Of a stretch of DNA of 64,000 bases, positions 51,407 through 60,610 are shown one piece after another. The notes under the pieces are model-generated. The model saw nothing but the letters and a program-made list of their open reading frames with translations, made no database searches and had not been told where the DNA came from. Source of the DNA: Neptunomonas japonica JAMM 1380 (GTDB taxonomy: Bacteria; Pseudomonadota; Gammaproteobacteria; Pseudomonadales; Balneatricaceae). The stretch covers positions 3,854,501 through 3,918,500 of the forward strand of contig NZ_AP014546.1 in the NCBI RefSeq assembly GCF_016592555.1, in the 5' to 3' direction. Every line of letters begins with the position of its first letter. Positions within the stretch are counted from its first letter, which is position 1. The position numbers and the translations under genes were made by a program.

Positions 51407-53400
51407 CAGACCACCTCCAATTGAGTATCTTTCCAAAAATAGCCTTCTGCAATCTGGGAGGACTTGGTCCTACCATCAAAAACAATTTCATAGGCATGTG
51501 ATATATCTTCTTCAAGATATTTAGTGAAGTAGTGATTATCAATCTCTGTATCTGTTGAGAGGATGACAACTTGGTGGCTGGCAAACGGAAAGTAATTTTT
51601 AACCAGTTTATCTCTGTGATGGGAGTCAAGTCGCCCTAATGGCGTATCGATAATGATAGGCAGTTTACGACCAGATGTACGGCCAAGCGCTTCTAGGATT
51701 GATATAGCATAAATCTGTTTTTCACCAGCAGAAAGCGCCTTTCGATTGATTACATGACCATGCTCATCAACTAACTCAACATCAAATGTTTCTGGATGAA
51801 TGCGAGCGTGAATATGTAAATCTTCTTTACGAGCAAGCTGTCTGTAAGATTTTATAAACTCAGTTTCAAGCATCTTAACTCGCGCGTGAGTCAAAAGTTC
51901 AGAGAAACGGTCAAGCAACCGTAACGCTTTTTGAGCATTCTCCACTGATGCGGAGCTATTCGATACTGCTCTATGCTTATCATGTAGCTTCTGTTCTTTT
52001 CGAGCTATATCCATAGCTTTACGGTAAGTGTTTTTAGCATCTTCTAATGCTTTACGGTATTCAGCTTTCAGCTTCTCTCGTCTTCGCTCTAATTCGCGAA
52101 TCTGATTAAATACGCTTTGAAGCTGATCTTGATCGGGAGCACGAGCAATACTCAGAGAAGCGTGATCTAATTCATTTTCAGTCCCAGATAGCTCTTTACG
52201 ATCCGCTTTAACGCGGACAAAGGAATGTTGTTCAGCATTTTGTATTTGTTGATGTAAGGATCGAAATTCTCTTTCGGATAGATCAAGTAAGGCCTCCTCT
52301 GAAGGGATTGCGGCCAACTGATCATTAAAACAATCCTCTATTGCTTTTAAAGCAACGTCTGATCCAGTATCGATGTTTCTGAGCACTGACTTAATTTGAT
52401 CAAGTAGCTTTTTGACTTCACTTCCTGCACTCTGCTTTTGCTTCAGACTTGCTTCATGCTGAAGTGTTTCAATGAGCTCACCTAATACATTAGGAGCTAA
52501 GGCTAGTGGGAGTAATCCTTCAAACTCATTACGGATTGATTTCTCTAGCCTTTCCTTATCCTTAAGCAAAACCTTAACTCTTGCTTCTTCACTTTCCCTA
52601 CTCTTAGCCCAAACACCACCTTCAGCATTAAGTGAAGCATCTAAGGATGCTAATTTCTCATTAGCAGCAACAATACTCTTGGCCTTAAGGTCAGCCTCAT
52701 AACGATAACTTTCTGCAATTTTATCTAGAACTTTGCGTTCGCTATTAAAAGTATTTAGCTCTTGAGTGATCTTCTCCGGCATAGCTTCTGCACCAAGGCG
52801 CTTGAGAAAGATTGTCAAATCACTCTTGAGGCGAGCAATCAAATCAATTCCCAATAACCGCCGAACTGCTGTTTGTAAGATAACGCCTGATTCATCTTCT
52901 GCTAGTTCAGCTATTTTTTCTCCATCAAAGAAAAACAGATCAGCGATTCCAGAAGGTATGAGTTCATTCAAGAAACCCTGACATTGCTCATAGTTTAATC
53001 CGGCAGGTATACCATTCTGATTCAAGCTCAGCCGGTCTTTTTTACCGCGAGACCATGAACGAATAAGACTGTATTCACTTTCTTCTCCGTTCTGAGTAGT
53101 CTTAAATACCAATTCCACACTGGCTTGATCAGGCTGGCTACCTTGCCCCTCTCCGTGATGGATTAAAGCATCAAGCTGCTCAATATATTCACCTTGGCTT
53201 AGGGCTCGTCCAAATGCTTGCCGTCCATAAAGAACGGTTCTAATAGCCGAGAGAATTGAAGTTTTTCCTGCTCCATTCAAGCCACCGAATAAAATAATCG
53301 GCTTAACATGTCCATGCTGGTCATAACCTGGCTCTAAATCAATTTCATGAACACTACGAAACACGCGGAAGTTATGCAGAACTAACTTTTTAATAATCAT
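51406..53400 (-). CDS. dndD: DndD, SMC/RecN-like ATPase of DNA sulfur modification
   Basis: 664 aa. Walker A GGLNGAGKTS (residues 39-48) leads into two long coiled-coil arms (about 180-300 and 370-500). The ABC signature LSAGEKQIYAISILEAL (about 565) and Walker B LPIIIDTPLGRLDSHHRD (about 590) follow near the C-terminus. DndD is thought to open or nick DNA so that sulfur can enter the backbone. Its start overlaps the dndC stop by 4 bases. Confidence 0.94.
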   Translation of the reverse strand: MIIKKLVLHNFRVFRSVHEIDLEPGYDQHGHVKPIILFGGLNGAGKTSILSAIRTVLYGRQAFGRALSQGEYIEQLDALIHHGEGQGSQPDQASVELVFKTTQNGEESEYSLIRSWSRGKKDRLSLNQNGIPAGLNYEQCQGFLNELIPSGIADLFFFDGEKIAELAEDESGVILQTAVRRLLGIDLIARLKSDLTIFLKRLGAEAMPEKITQELNTFNSERKVLDKIAESYRYEADLKAKSIVAANEKLASLDASLNAEGGVWAKSRESEEARVKVLLKDKERLEKSIRNEFEGLLPLALAPNVLGELIETLQHEASLKQKQSAGSEVKKLLDQIKSVLRNIDTGSDVALKAIEDCFNDQLAAIPSEEALLDLSEREFRSLHQQIQNAEQHSFVRVKADRKELSGTENELDHASLSIARAPDQDQLQSVFNQIRELERRREKLKAEYRKALEDAKNTYRKAMDIARKEQKLHDKHRAVSNSSASVENAQKALRLLDRFSELLTHARVKMLETEFIKSYRQLARKEDLHIHARIHPETFDVELVDEHGHVINRKALSAGEKQIYAISILEALGRTSGRKLPIIIDTPLGRLDSHHRDKLVKNYFPFASHQVVILSTDTEIDNHYFTKYLEEDISHAYEIVFDGRTKSSQIAEGYFWKDTQLEVV

Positions 53401-55001
53401 ATTAATTCTGCCTCTTGATCACGTTGCAATATCCCATCTACCTCACGTATAGCTGATTCATAGTCCTGAATCTCGATCTGGTGGAGATCATATTCATGCT
53501 TGGCTTGTAGTTGTGACTGTTTTTCCTGAATCTCTTCTAGGCTGCCCCAATCCTGCTTTAATAAAGAAGATATCTTATTAAACACACCACTACGGCGACT
53601 CAAACCTTCCATGGAAAGCTCCAGCTCAATAAGTTTTTTGATCATTGCAGGGACTACATCAAATTCATCACCAAGCTGTTCTAGTAACTTAGAATCTTCT
53701 GCATCAAACCGAGGACGATCATTCTGTGACCATTTAAGATCATGCCCATAAACACGATGATAGATAACCGGCAAAGAGTCTTCCCAATCAGGTTCATTAG
53801 GGTCGTTAAACCATTCCTGACGAATAGCATGCAGCTCGGGCTCTGTTATCAGTGTAATAGAGTGCCCACTATCATTTATCTGCTTCTCAATGGTTAGCAG
53901 CTCTTCAAGCCATTGTTTACGATACTTAAACCAGTATGGCCCCGGCACATGCTTACGCTGAGCGTTTACAACCTCACCTTCTTTTGCTTTTTGATAGATG
54001 ACCTTTCCATCTCTACGCTTAAAGTTTCTGTATATGTTTTTCTTCGACGGATCACTCGTTGAAGCAAGAAGATCCCGATACTGTAGAAGAGGAAGCATCC
54101 ACTCTTCGCCGTTCTCTATAAGCCCTTCCATTGCTTTATCTTTTGTAACGACAGTGCAAGTCCAGCAACCGAACCGCGAATTACCACAAGAAGGAGTACT
54201 CTCATCAATAACCAATGGGCATTCCCCTTGGTTTGATGAATGCATGTATAGTGTCCATAAAGGAAGGTTGCTCGTTCCCCAAGGGCTCTCCCACTCATCT
54301 ATAAACTCTGAATGCTTGTAACCTCCCCGCAAAAGGTCCCAGACATCGTTAACACCCCAAGTTTCCACTGGCGTATATACAAATGCATTCGCTAATGTTG
54401 TGTGACGAGCTAAACGAGATCCATCTACTTTATGCTTAGCTATAACTTGCGCACGAGATGAACTTTCTGCACTTCGAGAGCCGAGTACAATGACTACTTC
54501 ATCATACTGGGCTACTTTTTCTTTAATAAACAAACTGATCGGGTCAATCTTGATTCGCTCGGTACACCAACGAAATTGACGTGTCGGGGCAGGATATCCT
54601 TTACCTAATAAACTCACCCAAAAGGTATCTTCAACCTCAGGGGTAACTATGTGAGTCGTGATTGGTAGACTGTCGCGCTTTGCCCCGTCTTGTATCATAT
54701 TAAGCGTGCCAGTAATCATGTCGACAACTACTGGGGTTTCTACCAACGTATCTGAGGAAATCACAAACACTGGTTTTTGACGATCTTTCGGCTCTAAACC
54801 TAACAGTGCTAGATATACCAATGTCATGATAGCAGTAGAGTCTTTACCTCCACTAAAACCAATCACCCACGGGCGTTTATCCGCAACATAGATGCGCTGC
54901 ACCTCAGTAACAAAGTCAGCTAAAGGCCTCCCAGCAAAGACTTCACGATCAATGAATGCTTCATAGTCTTCAAGGTCATATTTTTGAACGATGGAGCTCA
55001 T
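53397..55001 (-). CDS. dndC: DndC, PAPS-reductase-like DNA sulfur transferase
   Basis: 534 aa. The ATP-pyrophosphatase loop SGGKDST is at residues 50-56. Cysteines 146, 261, 272, 279 and 282 are spaced as in the Fe-S-binding DndC family (CPLVIDESTPSCGNSRFGCW within that run). DndC activates the DNA backbone with ATP and passes sulfur from a cysteine desulfurase. No dndA desulfurase is in the locus, so IscS or another host enzyme is expected to supply sulfur, as in many gammaproteobacteria. It overlaps dndB by 4 bases. Confidence 0.95.
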   Translation of the reverse strand: MSSIVQKYDLEDYEAFIDREVFAGRPLADFVTEVQRIYVADKRPWVIGFSGGKDSTAIMTLVYLALLGLEPKDRQKPVFVISSDTLVETPVVVDMITGTLNMIQDGAKRDSLPITTHIVTPEVEDTFWVSLLGKGYPAPTRQFRWCTERIKIDPISLFIKEKVAQYDEVVIVLGSRSAESSSRAQVIAKHKVDGSRLARHTTLANAFVYTPVETWGVNDVWDLLRGGYKHSEFIDEWESPWGTSNLPLWTLYMHSSNQGECPLVIDESTPSCGNSRFGCWTCTVVTKDKAMEGLIENGEEWMLPLLQYRDLLASTSDPSKKNIYRNFKRRDGKVIYQKAKEGEVVNAQRKHVPGPYWFKYRKQWLEELLTIEKQINDSGHSITLITEPELHAIRQEWFNDPNEPDWEDSLPVIYHRVYGHDLKWSQNDRPRFDAEDSKLLEQLGDEFDVVPAMIKKLIELELSMEGLSRRSGVFNKISSLLKQDWGSLEEIQEKQSQLQAKHEYDLHQIEIQDYESAIREVDGILQRDQEAELI

Positions 55002-56095
55002 TGGCTTAGCTGCTCTTCAAGTGCTTTTTCTTCTGGCGTGAGCTTCAAGCCTAGCTGCAGCTTAAGCCTGTTACACATCAATTGAATACTGGTATTAGAC
55101 TTACTTAATTTACCGTGTTGCATACTTCTTTGAATCCACTCAGGGTTAACTTTCCGCCAATCTACACTTTTTAATTTTTCTAACTTCTGTTGCCACTGAT
55201 CAGGAGACTCACAAAGAAGCGCTTTACCTAACAGCCCTAGAGCATGTAACCCAACACCATGCGCGTGAACAAACTCCTGACGTAATTGAGACGGTGTCAT
55301 TTGCTTTGATTGGGCAAGTTGCCAATCAGGCATGTTCTTATAAACGCTACGCCAATAAAGACTTGAGATTTCTTTATCTGCTGTATCAAAGCCATCTTTC
55401 AGGCCTTTTCCTAACATTGCTCTAGTGGCTTGTTTAACGCTAGAAAGCGTAAATAGCTTATTACTTACAACTGAAATGCTGGACTTTTCCATCTCCGTTA
55501 AGCCTTTAAAAGGCATCATCTCGGTTGCTAGATACCGAGCCAGATGAGAAGCTGGATCACGATGGTCATATAACGTAGACAGTGAAGGGCTTGGTTTAAC
55601 CGCGTATTTATTCAAATCAGCGAACATTTGCTGACTTCGTATAAGCCCTTCATCCACAAAAAATAGAACGGGTATATTGTCATGCCCAAGTTCTGGTTTT
55701 TCCTTAATAGCCTCTTCAATAGCCTTGCGGCGATGCTGCCCATCATTAATAAGAATCTGAGCATCCATAGGCACTTTTAACGTCCCCATGTTGGCCGCCC
55801 CTTCAAATTCTTCAAATTGGACTTCAGTACCCACTGAAACGGTGAGTGCAGAAAAAACATAATCTAAAGGGTTATCAAGGAGATAACGTACCATTTCAGG
55901 AATGCGTGATTTGTTAAGTGTGCGTTGCGCTCGTAATTCAGGCGGTACTTCGTCCTCATCATATATAAAAATACGAGGGATAATTCGAAGTGGACACGTA
56001 GCAATATAAAAAGAGTGGCCAGCCTGCATTCCCCTCACGGCAGGAAAAGAATAGCAATAGCTTGAAGAATCTTGGGTGCTCATAACTGGAATCAT
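54998..56095 (-). CDS. dndB: DndB, repressor of DNA sulfur modification
   Basis: 365 aa. The DGQHR motif is at residues 118-122 (LINDGQHRRKAIEEA), with FADLNKYAVKPSPSLSTLYDHRD downstream, the DndB pattern. DndB acts as a transcriptional repressor of dndBCDE and so tunes modification. It is the first gene of the operon, and a TACG...CGTA dyad lies 23-47 bases upstream of its start, a probable autoregulatory site. An ATG four codons in (56083) is an alternative start; neither has a strong ribosome site. Confidence 0.93.
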   Translation of the reverse strand: MIPVMSTQDSSSYCYSFPAVRGMQAGHSFYIATCPLRIIPRIFIYDEDEVPPELRAQRTLNKSRIPEMVRYLLDNPLDYVFSALTVSVGTEVQFEEFEGAANMGTLKVPMDAQILINDGQHRRKAIEEAIKEKPELGHDNIPVLFFVDEGLIRSQQMFADLNKYAVKPSPSLSTLYDHRDPASHLARYLATEMMPFKGLTEMEKSSISVVSNKLFTLSSVKQATRAMLGKGLKDGFDTADKEISSLYWRSVYKNMPDWQLAQSKQMTPSQLRQEFVHAHGVGLHALGLLGKALLCESPDQWQQKLEKLKSVDWRKVNPEWIQRSMQHGKLSKSNTSIQLMCNRLKLQLGLKLTPEEKALEEQLSQ

Positions 56096-56102
56096 CTATT
56101 AA

Positions 56103-56142
56103 ACGTAACTGAACCAATTTTACGTCATCCAGTAACGTAAAA
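56103..56142 (-). promoter_or_regulatory. Candidate DndB operator upstream of dndBCDE
   Basis: TTTTACGT (56118-56125) and ACGTAAAA (56135-56142) are perfect inverted arms with a 9-base spacer. An extra half-site ACGTAA lies at 56103-56108. A TACG/CGTA dyad is, as I recall, the reported recognition element of the Salmonella DndB homologue. The position just upstream of dndB fits autorepression. Confidence 0.7.
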
Positions 56143-56218
56143 ATACGCAATTTCCAGCAAAATGGAGATTATTCCTAGATAAATACAGAGTCAATCAGTG
56201 ATTTTCGGCAGACTATAC

Positions 56219-56830
56219 TCAACCGACGCTACCTTTGATTCGTCCCTTACAGGCAGCGATTTCCTCTAAGCACTCGTTCTTCATCGCTTCCAGATTACTT
56301 CTCTCTGCGGCAATATTAACGAGAAATGATTTTATTGCTTCCTCTGAAGGAGCCTGGCTAAGTTCATAGACACTTTTTCGAAGAATTATCGATTGGCTAC
56401 GATAGGCATCCACTAAATCAGCTACTTCTTTTTGCCCAAGAGCCTTCAACAAAAATGAAGTTTTATGAATTTTGCTAAAGTTTGAATACACAGCACCTGT
56501 TGCTTCGTTCACTTTATGCGCAAAGCCTTCATCATCAGGATCCAATGCTATCACGCGCCTAAACCTCTTCTCTTGCATGGAAAAAAACAGACCCACTGCA
56601 TCCGAATATTCAAAAAAACAATCTGCGGCTTCATATAATTTTTCTACATCCTTTTCAATCACTTTTTCATTGGTGACGTGTACAGAATGTCTTTTAACGG
56701 TGAGATAGCTTACCCAAACAGCGAACAAAGCCACTACGCTTGGCGCAGCCACAGTGACGATGTCGAACAACCCCTTTTCGGATGCAATAGATACAATCTC
56801 TTTTAACTGCTCATACGTTAATTCAGTCAC
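56219..56830 (-). CDS. Hypothetical membrane-anchored helical protein
   Basis: 203 aa from a GTG at 56830, with AGGAG just ahead; the frame also has a GTG at 56836. One N-terminal transmembrane helix (FDIVTVAAPSVVALFAVWVSYLTV, about residues 20-43) is followed by an entirely helical cytoplasmic domain with no known motif. It stands alone upstream of dndB on the same strand, separated from it by 123 bases that include the dnd promoter. The function is unknown. Confidence 0.65.
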   Translation of the reverse strand: MTELTYEQLKEIVSIASEKGLFDIVTVAAPSVVALFAVWVSYLTVKRHSVHVTNEKVIEKDVEKLYEAADCFFEYSDAVGLFFSMQEKRFRRVIALDPDDEGFAHKVNEATGAVYSNFSKIHKTSFLLKALGQKEVADLVDAYRSQSIILRKSVYELSQAPSEEAIKSFLVNIAAERSNLEAMKNECLEEIAACKGRIKGSVG

Positions 56831-56863
56831 GCCCACTCCTAGTATTTTATCTTTCGCTAATAC

Positions 56864-57163
56864 CTATAATGCAATAGGTGCCAAACTGATCAACAGGCTT
56901 AACCCCGCTATCAGTATACCTACTCCAGGAATCACTTCAGAATTAGGGTTTATCCACTTACTAATTCTTACAATTTGATGCCCACAGGCATAAGCACTCC
57001 AAGTGAATAACCTGATAAAAAACCATGATATATAACTTACACCTGCTATTAAGGTGAAGATCACTACTAAAATTAAAAAGATGCTTAAAACCTGAACCAT
57101 CACTTCCCAACTGAAGCCCTCTATCCAAAAAATAGCTCCTGCTAACTGCCACGGAAGAAGCAA
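56864..57163 (-). CDS. Small membrane protein, start uncertain
   Basis: 99 aa if it begins at the TTG at 57163. Two hydrophobic segments (VQVLSIFLILVVIFTLIAGVSYISWFF and PGVGILIAGLSLLISLAPIAL) flank a short polar loop. The start overlaps the upstream 69-aa frame by 22 bases and no good ribosome site is visible, so it may be translated by coupling or may be the second half of a frameshifted gene. Confidence 0.45.
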   Translation of the reverse strand: MLLPWQLAGAIFWIEGFSWEVMVQVLSIFLILVVIFTLIAGVSYISWFFIRLFTWSAYACGHQIVRISKWINPNSEVIPGVGILIAGLSLLISLAPIAL

Positions 57164-57351
57164 GATAAGATTGGGCGCCGCCTAAACCTTTCCCACCTCC
57201 ATTCTGGTGCATTTCTAAATCTCATATTTGCAAAGGAGGACAGTAATTTCTCAAGTTTTGCAGCAATTTTTGGGAGGTAGATACCAACAAAAGCCAGAGT
57301 TAATCCAATCACAGACAATACAAGTGACAGTAGTTCTAATGGAGTTATCAT
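57142..57351 (-). CDS. Small membrane protein upstream of the 99-aa frame
   Basis: 69 aa from an ATG with AAGGGAA about seven bases ahead. One transmembrane helix (LELLSLVLSVIGLTLAFVGIYL) is followed by a basic aromatic tail (RFRNAPEWRWERFRRRP). The downstream overlapping membrane frame suggests either a translationally coupled pair or one gene split by a frameshift. Confidence 0.5.
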   Translation of the reverse strand: MITPLELLSLVLSVIGLTLAFVGIYLPKIAAKLEKLLSSFANMRFRNAPEWRWERFRRRPILSCFFRGS

Positions 57352-57373
57352 TGCAGATTCCCTTCTTAAAAAA

Positions 57374-57395
57374 CACGTTAATAACTATTAACGTG
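57374..57395. repeat. Palindrome C of a dispersed family
   Basis: CACGTTAAT-aact-ATTAACGTG, nine perfect pairs with a 4-base loop, followed by CCTAA. It nearly copies the palindrome at 40999 on the far side of the Dnd/Dpt locus. It lies in the gap between the MBL gene and the small membrane genes. Confidence 0.65.
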
Positions 57396-57456
57396 CCTAA
57401 GCATATTTTAAATGGTGCTCTGCGACTTCAGCTTGATCACACAGAGATAAAACCCA

Positions 57457-59148
57457 TCAGTATCGCGCCAACTTTAGTCCTGATATTTCATCAGTAAGGC
57501 GGCTCAGTTTATCTTCAATTGAAGCCAATCTACCCATCAACTGATCACTGTGCTCATTCTGTGAATCGATATAAGCTCCCGCATTAAGGTCGAACCACTC
57601 TTTCTTTGCAATCTCAACGGATTTAACCTCTCTGTCACCATGCAGCTTTTGACCTGATCGTTCCTGAATAGCTAATTTCAAAGCATTTTTAGTATCATCT
57701 ATTCCATGATTAATGAAGATATGAGCGGGCTTTGACTCCTGAGAATAGCTGCCTAAAGAAAATACATAATCCAGTAACTTAGCTTGATCAGCATGGCCTG
57801 AATAATAACCTGACATATTGATAACCTGAGCCTGCTTACTACCAACACCTTCCAATTCAGATTGCTCTAAAAGCTGCCTGCCTAAGGATCCAGAAGACTG
57901 ATAGCCAGTCAAAACAATGGTGTTCTTTGGGTCTCTTCGCATTTTTTTAATATACTCAACAACAGGGCCATTATCACACATACCAGAACTAGCAATAATC
58001 ACTGAATATTTACTATTAGACTCTGGATACCGTGTTTTCTTCCTATTTTCAGGAGTAAGGCATCTAATCAAGTGCCCTTTTCTATAGATACAACCTGTAT
58101 TCACGAGCTCACTAAATAGTTTACTGCTTTCTCCTTCTGAACAACTTAAACGCCCAGCTAGCTCTTTGTTTAAATATTGATATTTACCGTTAGATAGTCT
58201 TTTTGAAATTTGTGACGCATACACTTCGTTTATCCGATGCCCTAGCGGGCTATCACAAAGGATTCTCAATGGCTTCTCATAAGATTCTGTGCCGTCTTCC
58301 TTTAATTTATCCCCCCCCATCAAGCCCGCATATTCGCTCTTAGGCCAGCGACTCCATTGCCAACAGAGCAAATCCATAATTATTTCTTGTGTGCGATGAA
58401 AAGAAAAAGCGGGTATCAATACAGTACCGCCTTTCTGGTAAGCTGCTTCACATATGATTTTACCTAGGACATCAATACGGTTATTCGCATCCTTAAATCC
58501 AGGGTCCCTTTCAACTGCACCATATGTAGACTCCATCACAATGTAATTAGTCTTCGGGTAAGGCTGATGATCACTTTTCATAAGGGGAAGATAGGCATTG
58601 TCATCAAGCTGGCAACCAATATCACCACTAAAATAAATGCTTTTTAACTCCTTTGAATCCTCATTCACAGACCATGTTACAGAGATGCCACACGCACCCA
58701 GTACGTGACTACTTCTCTTGAACGTAGTTGATAGGCCATCCGCCAATCTAAGGGTTTTATTCCAGGAAAAGTCCCCTGCATCAATCACATGCCATTTGAT
58801 CAGTCTGACATCAGTTTCTTGAAATAGATCTCCAATCTTTGCCGCATCCATTAGCATAAGCTCAGCTATTTCTTTGGTTGCTTGAGTACAGTAAACCCAA
58901 CCTTTAAAACCACCTTTAATGAGTTTCGGTAACAAGCCACAATGATCTATGTGGGCATGGGTTAACAACACATATTGAATCTGCTTTGGGTCGAACTCAA
59001 AAGGCTGATAATTTTTCCACTCTTCCTCATGAGTCCCTTGATGCATGCCACAATCAACCAAAAATTGAGTATTTGTTTCCGTATGCCAAAGCCATGAACA
59101 TGACCCTGTAATGCCTTCTGACGCCCCAACAAACTTAACTTTCAACAT
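57457..59148 (-). CDS. Metallo-beta-lactamase / beta-CASP nuclease
   Basis: 563 aa from the ATG at 59148, with AAGGATT ahead. The frame extends to 59208 into the preceding gene but without a ribosome site. MBL motif 2 THAHIDHCG places ligands His64, His66, Asp68 and His69. YFSGDIG provides motif 4, and the beta-CASP insert has SSGMCDNGPVVEYIKKM and a terminal SGYYSGHADQAKLL. This is the layout of RNase J/CPSF73-like RNA or DNA nucleases. A short coiled coil (residues 525-560) ends it. The gene pairs with the HTH protein 25 bases upstream. The target nucleic acid is unknown; a defence role is inferred from the island setting. Confidence 0.85.
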   Translation of the reverse strand: MLKVKFVGASEGITGSCSWLWHTETNTQFLVDCGMHQGTHEEEWKNYQPFEFDPKQIQYVLLTHAHIDHCGLLPKLIKGGFKGWVYCTQATKEIAELMLMDAAKIGDLFQETDVRLIKWHVIDAGDFSWNKTLRLADGLSTTFKRSSHVLGACGISVTWSVNEDSKELKSIYFSGDIGCQLDDNAYLPLMKSDHQPYPKTNYIVMESTYGAVERDPGFKDANNRIDVLGKIICEAAYQKGGTVLIPAFSFHRTQEIIMDLLCWQWSRWPKSEYAGLMGGDKLKEDGTESYEKPLRILCDSPLGHRINEVYASQISKRLSNGKYQYLNKELAGRLSCSEGESSKLFSELVNTGCIYRKGHLIRCLTPENRKKTRYPESNSKYSVIIASSGMCDNGPVVEYIKKMRRDPKNTIVLTGYQSSGSLGRQLLEQSELEGVGSKQAQVINMSGYYSGHADQAKLLDYVFSLGSYSQESKPAHIFINHGIDDTKNALKLAIQERSGQKLHGDREVKSVEIAKKEWFDLNAGAYIDSQNEHSDQLMGRLASIEDKLSRLTDEISGLKLARY

Positions 59149-59173
59149 AACTAATCCTTGTAATAATTTATAA

Positions 59174-60529
59174 CTAAATAACAATAGCTCCAGGCACATA
59201 CCCGCCATATTCAGCTATATTTGTTTTCATTTCATCCATTGGAAGCGCGGGTAAATCTAGCCACTCTCTCAACTCATCAAGTTCATCAAAAAGACACATG
59301 CCTGATATATCGGGGATAACAATAAATCGTTCGGGATCATGTAACACATCACTGAAGCTACTCTCATAACTTCCTAATGACAGCATCAATGCGTAATCGC
59401 AGTTATCTTTAAGAAATAATGAAACTTTATAAGTTGTCCAATGATCAACAAACAAAGAAGTCACATCTTTTTTAGACAGCGAACTTAGCCCAATATCGTT
59501 TTGGTGAAGTGAAGAAATCCAATTAGCCCTACTCTTTCCATCTACAGAAAATATACTTCCGATTGCCGCTTCTCCGAGCCTAGGAATAGTAAATTTACTT
59601 TCCTGAGACCATATTTCTTTTCCTGTAATAACGTATTCTCTCAATTCTATTAAAACTTCATCAGTTTGAGAAATGAGAGTCGCCTTTGTAGCAGGCTCTT
59701 CAAACTCTCGAAAGTACTGCTCCAATGTTCCGAATAAAAAAAGGTTCACTTCAAGAAAGGGTAAAGACTTCAGCCCATGCTCCTCTAATAACTGATTCAG
59801 GGTACCTTCTGAAGAGAGATGATTATTATCGCCATCAGGGGTGATATTATGTATATCGTTAATACCGTAATAACCCGTAGCTCCCATCCTTCGAAATATT
59901 ATCTCAGGGATACCATAAGCATCTACAGGGATATCATAAGCATCTAAAAGCTTATCTAAATACAACCCGGCAGCTGATAACCACTGAGAAAACTCTGGTG
60001 TTTTCATCATAGTGAATAGTTTATCTAGTTTTTCCTTTCTAAACTTAGCGGATGTATCTCTCTTATGAGCTCTGGCTTTACGCACTGCATCTCGCTCATC
60101 CATGTTTAGAAGCTCATCACCATCTTCTGCAAACTCCTCATAAGTAGGCCACAACTGATCACCCACCATCATGATTTTATCTGCTAGCGAGTTAAGAAAA
60201 TGGACAGAGTGATATAGATTCCAAACCCTTTTAAGATGCCGAGACTTTGAAGTTGACGATTCATGTTCGAGGAAGGATTTAATACTCCCTCTCTCTTCAG
60301 CACGAACAAATAACCCTGGTTTTCCTTTAGGCTGGCCGTATTTCTCAATCAGCTTATTAGCGTCACTGACCTTTAAACGCCACCCTTTGCTTCTACCTTC
60401 AGAAATACGAGAAGCAGGCTCATTCAAAAAGTCAGCTATTTTAGCTGCATTCGTATTGGGGCTAGCACTGCAGGCATGATCTAGGAGCCTCTTAGTATCC
60501 TCAAAAGAAAGTTTATCTGAACTAGACAT
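59174..60529 (-). CDS. Large HTH-domain protein paired with the MBL nuclease
   Basis: 451 aa, unrecognised as a whole. Residues 10-65 look like a Cro/C1-type helix-turn-helix (TNAAKIADFLNEPASRISEGRSKGWRLKVSDANKLIEKYG). The remaining 380 residues contain no catalytic motif I know; they include a helical middle and an acidic C-terminus. AGGGGGG precedes the ATG. It is followed 25 bases later by the MBL/beta-CASP gene and preceded by a perfect 9-bp palindrome. It may sense a signal and either repress the pair or form a complex with the nuclease. Confidence 0.7.
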   Translation of the reverse strand: MSSSDKLSFEDTKRLLDHACSASPNTNAAKIADFLNEPASRISEGRSKGWRLKVSDANKLIEKYGQPKGKPGLFVRAEERGSIKSFLEHESSTSKSRHLKRVWNLYHSVHFLNSLADKIMMVGDQLWPTYEEFAEDGDELLNMDERDAVRKARAHKRDTSAKFRKEKLDKLFTMMKTPEFSQWLSAAGLYLDKLLDAYDIPVDAYGIPEIIFRRMGATGYYGINDIHNITPDGDNNHLSSEGTLNQLLEEHGLKSLPFLEVNLFLFGTLEQYFREFEEPATKATLISQTDEVLIELREYVITGKEIWSQESKFTIPRLGEAAIGSIFSVDGKSRANWISSLHQNDIGLSSLSKKDVTSLFVDHWTTYKVSLFLKDNCDYALMLSLGSYESSFSDVLHDPERFIVIPDISGMCLFDELDELREWLDLPALPMDEMKTNIAEYGGYVPGAIVI

Positions 60530-60610
60530 TGCTGCCCCCCTTCACCAATTAATTTAGAAGATCACTGTAATGGAAGAATAAAAATCAATAAATACGAATA
60601 ATTAGTATTT

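Noticed and set aside
59149..59208. 20-residue N-terminal extension of the MBL protein
   Set aside because: It runs into the upstream gene, lacks a ribosome site, and the MBL fold begins at MLKVKFVGASEG.
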